Shown here piece by piece: positions 18,776 through 28,175 of a stretch of DNA of 45,981 nucleotides. Source of the DNA: an uncultured Bacteroidales bacterium (GTDB lineage Bacteria; Bacteroidota; Bacteroidia; Bacteroidales; UBA932); the NCBI GenBank assembly GCA_900545245.1, contig UQYV01000026.1, positions 1-45,981 on the forward strand. Direction: 5' to 3'. The stretch's first letter is position 1, and the number at the start of each line of letters is the position of its first letter. Below the pieces are notes generated by a model, which ran no database searches, was not told the origin of the DNA, and saw only the letters and a list, made by a program, of their open reading frames with translations. Both the position numbers and the translations under genes were made by a program.

Positions 18776-19771
18776 ATGGAAAGAAGAGACTTTCTGAAGA
18801 TTTCTGCGGTCACGACAGGGGCGGTGCTTACCATTAATCCGCTTTCGGCGCTCGCGGAGACTATGGTCTCGGAAGAGACTGGAATGGCCGAGTCAAGGTC
18901 TGAAGGAGGATATGTTCCAAATCCGAAAATCGCGAGAAAAATCGAAGGTTGCGGTCCAATGGACATAAGGACGCTGAAAATCAAGGTCGGGGCAAAGCGA
19001 CCATTCTCTATGCTACACATATCAGACAGCCATCTTGTATTGACAGACAGCCGCAATGACGAGAAGAAGGCACAACTAGCCAAGTTCAGAAACAGGGAAT
19101 TTCCATGGGCGGTGCTCTACCACGAGCGGCTGATTGCCTACGCACGCGAGAACCGTCTTCCGATTATCCATACAGGAGACATGATTGATTTCCTTAGTGA
19201 AATGGGACTCGACTATGCAGTGGAGGCATTCTCGCACGGAGAATGGATTACGTCCTGCGGCAACCATGAGTTCGCGAACTATATGGGATGGTTCGGTCCG
19301 GAAAAAGAGGATGCAGAATTCCAATCAAGGTACTTCGCGCAGGTTCAGGAAGCGTTCCCTGACAACCTCACATTCACGGCAAGGGTCATTAACGGAGTAA
19401 ATTTCATCACACTCGACGACAGTTTCTATTTTATAACTCAAGAACAATGGGACAATGTCGCTGCAGAATTTGCAAAAGGACTTCCGGTAGTAATGATGAT
19501 GCACATCCCTTTCTACACACCGAAGCTCTACGACCACACCTCGCACGGTGGCACGAAGTTCTCCTATCTCTGTGGGGCGCCATCCGATACTGAGCGAGAA
19601 GACAATCTTACACAACAATTCGTCAAATGGCTCAAAGAGCAACCACAGCTCAAGGCCATTCTCACCGGCCATCTCCACGAGTTCTGGCAGGAACAATTCT
19701 CCCCCACCGCTGTCCAATATGTCGTTGGCGGTGCCTTTAGGGGCGATGCCTATCACATCAAGTTCGTGTAG
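18776..19771 (+). CDS. Tat-exported calcineurin-like metallophosphoesterase
   Basis: Predicted exported phosphoesterase with a two-metal centre. The N-terminus is a Tat signal (MERRDFLKISAVTTGAVL, then LSALA). All family motifs are present: HISDSH (Asp84/His86), HTGDMID, SCGNHEF, MMHIPFY and TGHLHEF. The length of 331 aa is normal. The substrate is unknown; in PULs such enzymes sometimes act on phosphorylated glycans or nucleotides, but nothing here shows that. It lies downstream of the RhuM remnant, so it may not belong to the beta-glucan operon. The GH36 gene follows with its own promoter, which overlaps the end of this gene's 3' spacer. Confidence 0.88.
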   Translation: MERRDFLKISAVTTGAVLTINPLSALAETMVSEETGMAESRSEGGYVPNPKIARKIEGCGPMDIRTLKIKVGAKRPFSMLHISDSHLVLTDSRNDEKKAQLAKFRNREFPWAVLYHERLIAYARENRLPIIHTGDMIDFLSEMGLDYAVEAFSHGEWITSCGNHEFANYMGWFGPEKEDAEFQSRYFAQVQEAFPDNLTFTARVINGVNFITLDDSFYFITQEQWDNVAAEFAKGLPVVMMMHIPFYTPKLYDHTSHGGTKFSYLCGAPSDTEREDNLTQQFVKWLKEQPQLKAILTGHLHEFWQEQFSPTAVQYVVGGAFRGDAYHIKFV

Positions 19772-19788
19772 AATGGATTTGAACTACA

Positions 19789-19820
19789 TTTGAAGAGTTG
19801 TAGATATTTTCGTACCTTTG
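19789..19820 (+). promoter_or_regulatory. Bacteroidetes-type promoter for the GH36 gene
   Basis: TTTG at 19789-19792, a 20-nt spacer and TACCTTTG at 19813-19820 match the Bacteroides sigma-ABfr consensus closely. It lies 26 nt before ATG 19847, showing that the TTG at 19790 in the same frame cannot be the start. Confidence 0.75.
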
Positions 19821-19846
19821 GACAAATTAAACGAAAAACAGTTCCA

Positions 19847-21655
19847 ATGAAGAAAATTCTTGTCGTGCTTGCGGCTGCCGTCATGTCCGCATCATTATCC
19901 TACGCCCAGAAGTCATGGGAGAGCAACCCTTGTGCATCAAAGGGGAAAATAGTCGCTCCGGTATTGAGCAGTTCGATTGTCGATGAAATTGTCATCGTCT
20001 CTGACAATCCGGGAGAATGGAAATTTTCGGCTTCTGTCGAGACTGAGGGAGGCAAGGAGATTGTCAGCATTGTGATGGACGCACCACAGCCGTGCGCGCC
20101 GGCAAGATTCAACGTCTATTTCACATTTCCTCAGAAAGGAGTGTTCAACACATGGACTTCGGACGTCTCCTGCGGAACCCACCTCGACCCGTTTTGGGGC
20201 GGCAGCAACAACTCCAGCGCACTTGCGTTCAGAATGCCGCTCTATGAGTATTTCGACGACAACGACACAAACCGCCTGACAATCGCGTGCAGCGAGAGTT
20301 TCAGACGGGTGGAGGCCGCTCTCGGCGTGATGGAGGAGGGCTGCGACATCTGTTCGGAGCTGCGTTTCTTCAGGGAAGCCGAGGCTCCGATGAGTCATTA
20401 TGAGACCAAGATTCTACTCGACGGGCGTCACATGTTTTGGGGAAAGACCATTCAGGACGGCGTCAAATGGATGATGGAAGAAAAGGGATTGCAGGCCCTT
20501 GAGGCTCCTGAAGCCGCTTTTGAGCCGCTCTATTCGACCTGGTACCAGTTTCATCAGAACGTAACCGACAAGGCTGTGGCGGAAGAGTGCAAGCTCGCTG
20601 CTGAGCTCGGAATGAAGACTGTGATTCTCGACGACGGATGGCAAACAGAAGACGGGAACAGGGGTTATGCCTTCTGCGGGGACTGGAAACCGACTCCAAA
20701 GAAATTTCCGGACATGGCCTCACACGTCGCCGCAGTGCAAAAACTCGGGATGAAATATATGATCTGGTACAGCGTACCTTATGTCGGATTCAACAGCGAG
20801 GCATACGCAAAGTTTGAGGGGAAATATCTCTACAACGAACATGGCATGGGCTGCAGCGTTCTTGATCCTCGTTTCCCTGATGTTCGCGAACATCTTGTAA
20901 ATTTATATGTCAATGCACTGAAAGACTGGAATTTGGATGGATTCAAGCTCGACTTCATCGACAGTTTCGGGCTGCGGGGAGAGGATCCGGCCGTAAAGGA
21001 GAACTATGCCGGACGCGACATAATGAACGTCAACGAGGCGGTGAATGTGCTTATGAAGGAGGTTTCATCTGCGCTGAAGGCCATAAAGCCGGACATTCTC
21101 CTGGAGTTCAGGCAGCAATACATCGGACCGGCCATCAGACAGTACGGCAATATGTTCCGCGCCGCCGACTGCCCGGGAAACGCGAAGGACAACAGGATGA
21201 GAATCGCATCGTTGAGACTCACGAGCGGCTCGACGGCCGTTCATTCGGACATGATTGAATGGAATCTGAAGGAAACTCCGGAGAATGTCGGACGCGCGAT
21301 AATTAATTCCATTTTCGGAGTTGTCCAGTATTCCGCGATGTTGAAGGATATTCCGCAGGAGCATCTTGAAGTCATAAAAAAGTGGATATCATTCACGTCC
21401 GAGCACCGCGAGACTCTGCTGCATAGTGAGTTCCGCCCGCATCACCCAGAACTTGGCTACCCGGTCATCGAGGCGGAAAGCGACACGGAACGCATTGTCG
21501 CTGTCTATCAGGACAACGTCGTCGTTGAGGCTGCCCCTCGCGGCAAGCGTCTCTACATCCTCAACGCATCCGACTCTGAGCGCATAGTCATCCGCCGCGG
21601 TGAGAAGCTCCGCACCGTAAAGGTTCCTTGCGGAGATTGGAAAGAGGTATTTTGA
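19847..21655 (+). CDS. GH36-like alpha-galactosidase, exported
   Basis: Predicted retaining alpha-galactosidase of 602 aa with a signal peptide (MKKILVVLAAAVMSASLSYAQ). The barrel carries the clan GH-D motifs TWYQFHQNVT, LGMKTVILDDGWQ, LGMKYMIWYSVP and the nucleophile segment DGFKLDFID; the acid/base Asp is likely in FRAADCPGN. A beta-sandwich C-terminus ends YILNASDSERIVIRRGEKL. The ATG at 19847 is chosen because the promoter lies between it and the upstream TTG. It is separated from the GH16/GH3 operon by the RhuM remnant and a phosphoesterase, so it may serve another substrate. Alpha-galactoside specificity is a family-level inference. Confidence 0.82.
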   Translation: MKKILVVLAAAVMSASLSYAQKSWESNPCASKGKIVAPVLSSSIVDEIVIVSDNPGEWKFSASVETEGGKEIVSIVMDAPQPCAPARFNVYFTFPQKGVFNTWTSDVSCGTHLDPFWGGSNNSSALAFRMPLYEYFDDNDTNRLTIACSESFRRVEAALGVMEEGCDICSELRFFREAEAPMSHYETKILLDGRHMFWGKTIQDGVKWMMEEKGLQALEAPEAAFEPLYSTWYQFHQNVTDKAVAEECKLAAELGMKTVILDDGWQTEDGNRGYAFCGDWKPTPKKFPDMASHVAAVQKLGMKYMIWYSVPYVGFNSEAYAKFEGKYLYNEHGMGCSVLDPRFPDVREHLVNLYVNALKDWNLDGFKLDFIDSFGLRGEDPAVKENYAGRDIMNVNEAVNVLMKEVSSALKAIKPDILLEFRQQYIGPAIRQYGNMFRAADCPGNAKDNRMRIASLRLTSGSTAVHSDMIEWNLKETPENVGRAIINSIFGVVQYSAMLKDIPQEHLEVIKKWISFTSEHRETLLHSEFRPHHPELGYPVIEAESDTERIVAVYQDNVVVEAAPRGKRLYILNASDSERIVIRRGEKLRTVKVPCGDWKEVF

Positions 21656-21709
21656 AAAATCTTTCTCAGGCCGGATACATTGCGTTAGTTTTGCAGAAAT
21701 ATCTGGAAT

Positions 21710-22339
21710 ATGGAAACATTTGAGGAATATGTAGAGAGGGAGATTATCCCTCAGTATGCGGGATTTGACGCGGCGCACCGGGAGGATCACGTGCGGAGCG
21801 TGATTGCCCGGAGTCAGGAACTTGCGAAGTTTTACGATGTGAAGCCGCAGGTGCTCTACCTTGCTGCGGCATATCATGACCTCGGACTTTCCGAAGGGCG
21901 CGAGCTGCATCACATTTCGTCAGGACGCAAAATCCGTGAGGACATGGCGCTGCGTCAATGGTTCAGCGAGGAGGAGATCGAACTTGCGGCGGAGGCCGCG
22001 GAAGACCATCGCGCATCGGGGAAGAATCCGCCGAGAAGCATCTACGGATGTATAATCGCCGAGGCTGACAGGCAGATTGTACCGGAGACGGTAGTGCGCA
22101 GGACGGTGCTTTACGGATTCGACCACTACCCGGAAATGAACCGCCGGCAGATGTGGGAGCGGACGCTCGAACATCTTCATGAAAAATATTCGGAAGGCGG
22201 CTATCTCAAACTTTGGATTCCCGAGTCGGACAATGCGGCGAAGCTCGCGAAACTTCGCGTACTCATCGCCGACGAGGCGCGGCTGAGACTGATGTTCGAC
22301 ACGATTTACGAGGAAATAAAGAAACCGTCATTGAAATGA
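21710..22339 (+). CDS. HD-domain phosphohydrolase
   Basis: Predicted cytoplasmic metal-dependent phosphohydrolase of 209 aa. The HD-domain signature is clear: an early His in HREDHVRSV, then YLAAAYHDLGLSEG with the HD doublet, followed by HHISSG and AEAAEDHRAS. There is no second catalytic domain. A -7-like TAGTTTTG lies at 21686-21693 with only a weak TTTC 20 nt upstream, so it probably has its own promoter. Its stop codon overlaps the ATG of the YhhN gene (ATGA), implying translational coupling. Substrate unknown; nucleotides are typical of small HD proteins. Confidence 0.85.
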   Translation: METFEEYVEREIIPQYAGFDAAHREDHVRSVIARSQELAKFYDVKPQVLYLAAAYHDLGLSEGRELHHISSGRKIREDMALRQWFSEEEIELAAEAAEDHRASGKNPPRSIYGCIIAEADRQIVPETVVRRTVLYGFDHYPEMNRRQMWERTLEHLHEKYSEGGYLKLWIPESDNAAKLAKLRVLIADEARLRLMFDTIYEEIKKPSLK

Positions 22340-23076
22340 AACAGGATAAGAGCGACAGAAAAATCATCTATATCTCCCTGATATTCATAGTGTTGGCAGC
22401 GATGTACCTTATGCCCGCCGCTGCACTTGAACAGATGCTTCCGGAAAAGGTTGTCCGGTTCAGGATTGCCTATCCCGTTGCTGCGCTGGCACTTATGGGA
22501 GCCTATCTCGGCATGGGATGGAAGTTCGTGCTGGCTTTCCTTTTCTCCTGCACGGGAGACGCGATGGGTGCCTACGGAAGTTTTTTCGGACAGATGGGAT
22601 ATTTCGCGGCGGCTCACATCATTCTGATTTGGACGTTTGCCGAAGAACTGTGGAAAGGCCGCAAGGGAGTTGCCGGAAGAATCACGGGCAAGAAAGGGGC
22701 GGCGTCCCCAAACGGCGGCGCGGAGGATTTCCGAGACTCATGGGTATGGAAAACACTTGTCGGACTTGCCGTTACTGCAGCATTAGTCTTCGCGTTTGCT
22801 CTTGTCATACCCAAAGTGCCGGAGCCATGGCTGCAAATCGGATGCGGAGTCTATGCCGTTCTCATCACCGCGATGTTCGGGCTGTCGCTTATGCAGCGCT
22901 CGCCTCTTTTCGCCATCGGAGCCGCGCTATTTTTGATCTCTGACATGATTTTGTCATGGAACAAGTTTGTTGGACCGGTCACCGCTGAAAAATGGATGAT
23001 TATGGTTCCGTACTACCTCGGCCAACTGCTGATTTGGCTCGGGGCGACCAGCTTAGGAAACGATGTCAAAGAATGA
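22336..23076 (+). CDS. YhhN/TMEM86-family membrane protein (possible lysoplasmalogenase)
   Basis: Integral membrane protein of 246 aa starting at ATG 22336, which overlaps the HD-gene stop as ATGA; a longer frame to 22213 lies inside the HD gene and is not credible. Hydrophobic segments alternate with family-type blocks: FLFSCTGDAMGAYGSFFGQMGYFAAAH and ALFLISDMILSWNKF followed by MVPYYLGQLLIWLG. An unusual Gly/Lys-rich cytoplasmic loop (GRITGKKGAASPNGG) sits in the middle. Characterised animal relatives (TMEM86) hydrolyse lysoplasmalogen; the bacterial role is not established. Confidence 0.78.
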   Translation: MKQDKSDRKIIYISLIFIVLAAMYLMPAAALEQMLPEKVVRFRIAYPVAALALMGAYLGMGWKFVLAFLFSCTGDAMGAYGSFFGQMGYFAAAHIILIWTFAEELWKGRKGVAGRITGKKGAASPNGGAEDFRDSWVWKTLVGLAVTAALVFAFALVIPKVPEPWLQIGCGVYAVLITAMFGLSLMQRSPLFAIGAALFLISDMILSWNKFVGPVTAEKWMIMVPYYLGQLLIWLGATSLGNDVKE

Positions 23077-23126
23077 AAGACGATAAGTGCAATACATATA
23101 GATAAGTCACAAAAGCTTTGAAGGGC

Positions 23127-25673
23127 ATGAAGGAAAGGAGCATTCCACAAAAGATTGAAGTGAGAGGCGCGAGAGTGCATAATCTCAAGAACATAGATGT
23201 CGATGTACCACTTAACCGCATTGTCGGGATAGCCGGTGTTTCCGGGTCGGGAAAATCATCTCTGGCACTCGGGGTGCTGTATGCCGAAGGGTCGCGGCGC
23301 TATCTCGAGTCACTTTCTACCTACACGCGCAGGCGCATGACGCAGGCCTCAAAGGCTCTCGTCGATGAGGTTCTCTACGTCCCGGCAGCGCTCGCAATGC
23401 ACCAGAGACCGGGGATTCCCGGCATAAGAAGTACTTTCGGAACCGGCACAGAACTGCTGAACAGTCTGCGGCTTATGTTCTCCCGCCTCGCAAACCACCG
23501 CTGTCCGAACGGACACTATCTCGAACCGTCGCTGAAAGTGGCCGCCGGGCAGGAACTCATCTGTCCGGTATGCGGAGAGCATTTCTATGCACCGTCCGCT
23601 GAAGAGCTGTCGTTCAACAGCCAGGGAGCCTGCCGGAACTGCGACGGGACCGGAACTGTGAGGACTGTGGACGAGAGCACGCTCGTGCCGGACGAGAGCC
23701 TCTCCATTGACGAGGGCGCCGTTGCTCCGTGGAACACACTGATGTGGTCGCTAATGACTGATGTATGTCGTGAGATGGGAGTGCGCACCGACGTACCCTT
23801 CAAGGACTTGACGCCGAAGGAAAGGGATATTGTATTTCACGGACCGGCTGAGAAAAAGCACATCTTCTACCACGCGAAGAACAGCAATCAGGCCGGTGAG
23901 CTGGATTTTACCTACTACAACGCCGTCTATACCGTAGAGAATGCACTCGCCAAGGTTAAGGACGAGAAGGGCATGAAGAGAGTGGAGAAGTTTCTCCGGC
24001 TCGATGTCTGTCCGGACTGTGGCGGAACGAGACTGTCGGACGCCGCGCGTGCCCCGAGGCTGAGGGGGATTTCATTGGCGGAGGCTTGCACGATGACTCT
24101 CACGGAACTCGTAGGATGGGTACGTGGGGTGCCGGAATCGTTGCCTGAAGACATGAGACCGATGGCCGAGAGCATCTGTGAGTCCTTCATCGACACGGCT
24201 AAGAGACTGCTCGACCTCGGAATAGGTTACTTGACGCTCGATCGTAGCGCGGCCACCCTCTCCACTGGGGAAAGGCAGAGGATGCAGCTCGCTCGGGCTG
24301 TCCGCAACAGGACGACAGGAGTGCTCTATGTGCTTGACGAGCCGTCCATAGGTCTGCATCCGGCTAACATTGTTGGACTTACCGGAGTGATGAACGACCT
24401 GATTGCCGACGGGAACTCCGTGGTTCTCGTTGACCACGACACCCAGATTCTCAAGGAGTCCGACTGGATGATTGAAATGGGCCCGGGAGCCGGTGCAGAC
24501 GGCGGCCAGGTGATAGCGCAGGGAACTGTTGATGACATCGGGAACAATCCGGCATCGCGGATAGGGCCGTTCCTTTCAGGAGCGGCAAATGACTGCAAAT
24601 CGGCAACCGGAATTATGCAAACAGGCATATTGTCAAGCTCTGGCAAAAGCGGAATTTCTCTTCACAATAATGAAGACCTCTTCGCCAAGGGCACAATCTC
24701 GATGCGTACGGCAGCGCTCCACACAGTCAAACCGCTTGAGGTGCGTATTCCGAAAGGCAGGCTGAGTGTCGTGACCGGAGTTTCGGGTTCGGGAAAGACT
24801 ACAATGGTGCTTGAAAGCCTCATTCCGGGCCTTCAAGCAAAAATCAGCGGAGCAAAACTACCGGACCATGTCCTTTGCATCGAGGCCGATGGCATAAGAC
24901 AAGTAAAACTCATCGACGCCTCCCCCATCGGAATCAACGTCCGCTCCACAGTGGCGACCTACGCAAATGTCCATGACGAGCTCCGCAAGGTTTTTGCCAA
25001 GACACCCGATGCGAAGAAATGCGGCTACAAGGACGGGGACTTTTCCTACAACACCGGCAGGCTGCGCTGCCCGACCTGCGACGGGACCGGTGTCATCAGC
25101 CTTGACGTCCAGTTCCTCCCTGACGTGAACATCCCCTGCCCCGACTGCCGGGGTTCACGGTACTCGAGACAAGCCGGACTCGTACATCGCGAGAATGCGG
25201 CCGGTGAACGGCACTCTTTGCCTGAGCTTATGGACATGGACGTCAATCATGCGACAGATGCATGCGCGGACCTCAAACTCGTCAGCCAAAGACTCAATGT
25301 GCTGAAGGGTCTGGGGCTCGGTTACCTGACTCTCGGCGAGGAGACCCCGAGCCTTTCCGGAGGCGAGGCGCAGCGGCTCAAACTTGCAAGTGAGATGGGG
25401 CGGGGTCAAGAAGATTCGGTGTTTGTCTTTGACGAGCCGACCATAGGACTCCACCCGTCCGATGTTCAGACGCTTCTCGGTGTGTTCCGCAGGCTCATCG
25501 CCCATGGTGCCACGGTCATCGTCATAGAACATGACCTCGATGTCATCCGCAGCGCCGACTACATCGTCGACATGGGTCCCGGTGGCGGCTCCGAAGGCGG
25601 CACCATAGTCATCTCCGGCACGCCGTCTGAAGTCCGCGCCTGCCCCAACAGCCTGACGGGAAAGTTTATGTAG
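23127..25673 (+). CDS. UvrA-like ABC ATPase, class II (UvrA2-type)
   Basis: Duplicated ABC ATPase related to excinuclease subunit A. The first half has Walker A GVSGSGKSS, zinc-type Cys clusters (CPVCGEHF, CRNCDGTG, CPDCGG), signature LSTGERQRMQLAR and Walker B VLDEPSIGLHP. The second half has GVSGSGKTT, Zn cysteines CPTCDGTG and CPDCRGSRY, signature LSGGEAQRLKLA and VFDEPTIGLHP. At 848 aa it is about 90 residues shorter than standard UvrA, as in class II UvrA proteins, which lack the UvrB-binding region and are linked to DNA-damage or drug tolerance rather than core repair. The first signature has Thr where the canonical one has Gly. I use ATG 23127, not TTG 23118. Confidence 0.88.
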   Translation: MKERSIPQKIEVRGARVHNLKNIDVDVPLNRIVGIAGVSGSGKSSLALGVLYAEGSRRYLESLSTYTRRRMTQASKALVDEVLYVPAALAMHQRPGIPGIRSTFGTGTELLNSLRLMFSRLANHRCPNGHYLEPSLKVAAGQELICPVCGEHFYAPSAEELSFNSQGACRNCDGTGTVRTVDESTLVPDESLSIDEGAVAPWNTLMWSLMTDVCREMGVRTDVPFKDLTPKERDIVFHGPAEKKHIFYHAKNSNQAGELDFTYYNAVYTVENALAKVKDEKGMKRVEKFLRLDVCPDCGGTRLSDAARAPRLRGISLAEACTMTLTELVGWVRGVPESLPEDMRPMAESICESFIDTAKRLLDLGIGYLTLDRSAATLSTGERQRMQLARAVRNRTTGVLYVLDEPSIGLHPANIVGLTGVMNDLIADGNSVVLVDHDTQILKESDWMIEMGPGAGADGGQVIAQGTVDDIGNNPASRIGPFLSGAANDCKSATGIMQTGILSSSGKSGISLHNNEDLFAKGTISMRTAALHTVKPLEVRIPKGRLSVVTGVSGSGKTTMVLESLIPGLQAKISGAKLPDHVLCIEADGIRQVKLIDASPIGINVRSTVATYANVHDELRKVFAKTPDAKKCGYKDGDFSYNTGRLRCPTCDGTGVISLDVQFLPDVNIPCPDCRGSRYSRQAGLVHRENAAGERHSLPELMDMDVNHATDACADLKLVSQRLNVLKGLGLGYLTLGEETPSLSGGEAQRLKLASEMGRGQEDSVFVFDEPTIGLHPSDVQTLLGVFRRLIAHGATVIVIEHDLDVIRSADYIVDMGPGGGSEGGTIVISGTPSEVRACPNSLTGKFM

Positions 25674-25709
25674 AAAAAAGCATTACAGCAATAGCACATC
25701 AAAAAAACA

Positions 25710-25780
25710 GAGGCATCGAAACCGAAGATGTGTGTGAGTACAAGGCGCACCTATTCGGTTTCGTATTTATCCAATGCCTC
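25710..25780 (-). terminator. Probable terminator of the patatin gene
   Basis: Perfect 10-bp inverted repeat CGAAACCGAA (25717-25726) and TTCGGTTTCG (25754-25763), extended by GAGGCAT (25710-25716) and ATGCCTC (25774-25780). On the minus strand it is followed by TTTTTTT (25701-25707). It covers the patatin stop codon. It also lies downstream of the convergent uvrA-like gene and may act on both. Confidence 0.55.
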
Positions 25781-26764
25781 GGCCATGAGGGCACGCCCCT
25801 TCTCGGCGATTTCCTCGCCCTTGGCATAGTCGGTGATGGTGCTGTAGGAATCGAAACTCATCTTCACGAGAATGTCCGGCTTGTACATCTGGAGCTGAAG
25901 GTTGGCTATTGTGCGGAGCATCAGGGAGAAAGTACGAGAAAGGACAGAATAGTAGTTGTCGTCCTCGACGATGAACGGCATCTTTGCAGCGACAACCTCT
26001 CCCTCAAGCCTGCGGACCTTCTCCTCGGCTGAGCGTCCCTCCTTGAACACTCTCTGCGCCTCACCGCCCATAGCCTTGACCATATCAAGCACAGAATGAC
26101 CTTTCTTCGCTGAAATCGGTGCAAGGATGGAAGCAATCTCATCCTTCAGTTCCGGATCTGCCCTGCGAGCCTCCTCCAAGTCTTTGACATACTTTGAAAT
26201 CTTTTGCGAATCAAGCTGATTTACATCAAAAGAAACAAGAATGTCATGCCCGTTTCGGGGAACAATGCTGAAAGGTGCAGTGTTCACAGCACCGCCGTCG
26301 ATGAGCGTGTGGTAGCCGTACTTGACAGGACGGAAAAGCGACGGGATGGAAATCGAGGCACGAACTGCGTCGAACAGCTTGCCTTCCTTGAAAACAACTT
26401 CTTCGCCGGTGTAAAGGTCGGTCGCCACGGCACGATATGGAATGCGCAAATCCTCGATGTTCACATTCGGAACGACTTTCTTGATCGCGTCTATAACCCT
26501 CTCACCCTTGACAAGATAGCTTTTGCTCAATGATACGTCCAGAAGTGACAGGAGCTTGTAGTTGTTGAGCTGAAACAGCCATTTCTTGAAGTCCTCAAGA
26601 CCGCCGGCGGCATAAATTCCGCCCACGAGCGAACCTATGGAACAACCCGCCATTGAGGTGATGTTATACCCTCTGCTTTCAAGTTCCTCGATTGCGCCGA
26701 TGTAGGCAAATCCGCGCGGCCCTCCGCTGGAGAGCACAAGCGCAACGTCCTTTGTACCAGACAT
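25751..26764 (-). CDS. Patatin-like phospholipase (RssA/YlbK-like)
   Basis: Predicted lipid acyl hydrolase with a Ser-Asp dyad. The oxyanion-hole motif SSGGPRGFAYIGAIEEL is at the N-terminus. The nucleophile elbow is GCSIG with Ser42, and the catalytic Asp156 lies in DGGAVNTAPF. There is no signal peptide, so it acts from the cytoplasm or inner membrane. Residues about 190-300 are helical and charged and probably form an accessory region; the whole is 337 aa. It lies 36 nt downstream of the antiporter gene on the same strand, so the two are probably cotranscribed. Substrate unknown. Confidence 0.88.
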   Translation of the reverse strand: MSGTKDVALVLSSGGPRGFAYIGAIEELESRGYNITSMAGCSIGSLVGGIYAAGGLEDFKKWLFQLNNYKLLSLLDVSLSKSYLVKGERVIDAIKKVVPNVNIEDLRIPYRAVATDLYTGEEVVFKEGKLFDAVRASISIPSLFRPVKYGYHTLIDGGAVNTAPFSIVPRNGHDILVSFDVNQLDSQKISKYVKDLEEARRADPELKDEIASILAPISAKKGHSVLDMVKAMGGEAQRVFKEGRSAEEKVRRLEGEVVAAKMPFIVEDDNYYSVLSRTFSLMLRTIANLQLQMYKPDILVKMSFDSYSTITDYAKGEEIAEKGRALMAEALDKYETE

Positions 26765-26800
26765 AATCAGTCCTATTTACTTAAAAATTCAAATTTCCTT

Positions 26801-27985
26801 TCATGCGTCCTGCGTATAGGTTTTCAACGCCAATTTCTTAACCAGCATAACAAAGCCGCCTGTGAGAATGAGGTTCAGCACAATCGTGAGGACGGAAATC
26901 AGCAGCAGCGGTCCTCCGAGATTGTAGCTTATCGCGATAAAGATTACGCCGGCCCCGACTTCTCCTCGGGTAAACATTCCTATCGAAAGAGCCAGCCTCT
27001 CGCTGAACTTGCGGTCACGGTAGAAGGCCAGCGGCATAAGCTTTCCAATGTTCGAGAGCAACGAAACGACAACAACATGCACGGCAATCATCCCCCACGA
27101 CATCATAGGCAGCGATGCAGTCACCGAGTCCGGATTTGTCGGCTGCGAGTTCATGTCAAGTCCTATGAACTGCGGCATACTCACACCGACAAGGAACATG
27201 AAAAAATATGAAATGGCCGTCGAGACTTTTTCCTCTGTCTTTGACTCAATATGCTGCGGCTTCATCACCATTCCGAGCACAAAGGCCGGAAGAAGAACCT
27301 CAATATGTATTCCTTCGTGAGGACCGAGAAAATATTCCGAAACATGATATATTCCTTGTGTAAAGACAATTACAATGACTGAATATCCGAGAATCGCTTT
27401 CCAGTCCTGTCGCATGCCATACCTGCCCATCTGCTTCCATCCGAAAACCAGAAGAAATATGACAACCGTCAAAATCACCGCCATCTGCCATTTCATTCCT
27501 ATCATGAATACCTGAAGCGGAATCATCAGCAATATGGTGTCAAGGTCATCGAAAATCGCGAGCACCTGGATTTTCTTGTACATCCAGCTCGACTTCAGCC
27601 TGAGGGCGGCAAGCATTGTGAATAGGATACCTGCCGACGTCGGTGCAGCAAAACGGCTTATGAGCAACGTTTCTTTCCACAAGTCACCGCTTCCCCACTG
27701 GGTTGACGGAAACAGGACAAAAATGTAATAGAGCGCAATCAGTAACCAAGGCATCGCCGCCGCGACCATTGCGACAAAATAATCCAGCGCATACGATTTC
27801 CACCGGCTCTTGTCAATCTCGAACTCACGTCCTACATTTATCATGATGAACGCGAGACAGATGTACAGGAATATGTCGGTGACGACTTTGACAGAACGGG
27901 TCGCATCGCCCGCAATAAACGGAAGAACCTGCGAAACCGCAAGTCCCACAAGGAGAAAGACAGAAAAGGAGAGAACTTTCTTCAT
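26801..27985 (-). CDS. CPA2-type cation/proton antiporter
   Basis: Inner-membrane antiporter of 394 aa with about a dozen hydrophobic segments. The conserved acidic pair appears in VLAIFDDLDTILLMIPLQ and the late family block in MFTRGEVGAGVIFIAIS, as in CPA2 (KefB/NapA-like) transporters. The N-terminal domain includes AFIMINVGREFEID, and RFAAPTSAGILF is a typical unwound-helix region. No RCK/TrkA nucleotide-binding domain follows, unlike Kef proteins. The promoter is likely TACCTTTG on the minus strand (28026-28033) with TTTC 20 nt upstream. Substrate is probably Na+ or K+ against H+; the sequence does not decide which. Confidence 0.85.
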   Translation of the reverse strand: MKKVLSFSVFLLVGLAVSQVLPFIAGDATRSVKVVTDIFLYICLAFIMINVGREFEIDKSRWKSYALDYFVAMVAAAMPWLLIALYYIFVLFPSTQWGSGDLWKETLLISRFAAPTSAGILFTMLAALRLKSSWMYKKIQVLAIFDDLDTILLMIPLQVFMIGMKWQMAVILTVVIFLLVFGWKQMGRYGMRQDWKAILGYSVIVIVFTQGIYHVSEYFLGPHEGIHIEVLLPAFVLGMVMKPQHIESKTEEKVSTAISYFFMFLVGVSMPQFIGLDMNSQPTNPDSVTASLPMMSWGMIAVHVVVVSLLSNIGKLMPLAFYRDRKFSERLALSIGMFTRGEVGAGVIFIAISYNLGGPLLLISVLTIVLNLILTGGFVMLVKKLALKTYTQDA

Positions 27986-28025
27986 CTAAGAATATTTTGT
28001 TACTCCGAATTTAAATTTCTAAGTA

Positions 28026-28057
28026 CAAAGGTAGCAATAATCGGTGAGATATGGAAA
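28026..28057 (-). promoter_or_regulatory. Promoter of the antiporter-patatin operon
   Basis: On the minus strand TACCTTTG (28026-28033) with near-consensus TTTC (28054-28057) after a 20-nt spacer. It lies about 40 nt upstream of ATG 27985. Confidence 0.55.
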
Positions 28058-28107
28058 AGTAGAGCACAGTTATTGAGAAATAGGTTTTTTGAGAATATTG
28101 CAAATTT

Positions 28108-28151
28108 GAGCCTTACAACAAATAATTTATGGATAAAAGATGCTACTTTTG
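28108..28151 (+). promoter_or_regulatory. Promoter of the AraC-family gene with one operator half-site
   Basis: The -7 box TACTTTTG is at 28144-28151. The half-site GAGCCTTACAACA (28108-28120) starts exactly 36 bp upstream of it, the same spacing as at 29012 and 31048. The matching right half is absent here (TATGGATAAA at 28128-28137). I infer weaker or different autoregulation by the encoded regulator. Confidence 0.65.
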
Positions 28152-28175
28152 CAATTAAATTAAAATACAGACAAT

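Noticed and set aside
19790..19846. Longer start (TTG 19790) for the GH36 gene
   Set aside because: It lies inside a good promoter, and a signal peptide starts at ATG 19847.
22213..22335. N-terminal extension of the YhhN protein
   Set aside because: It overlaps the HD gene in another frame; ATG 22336 overlaps the HD stop in a standard coupled arrangement.
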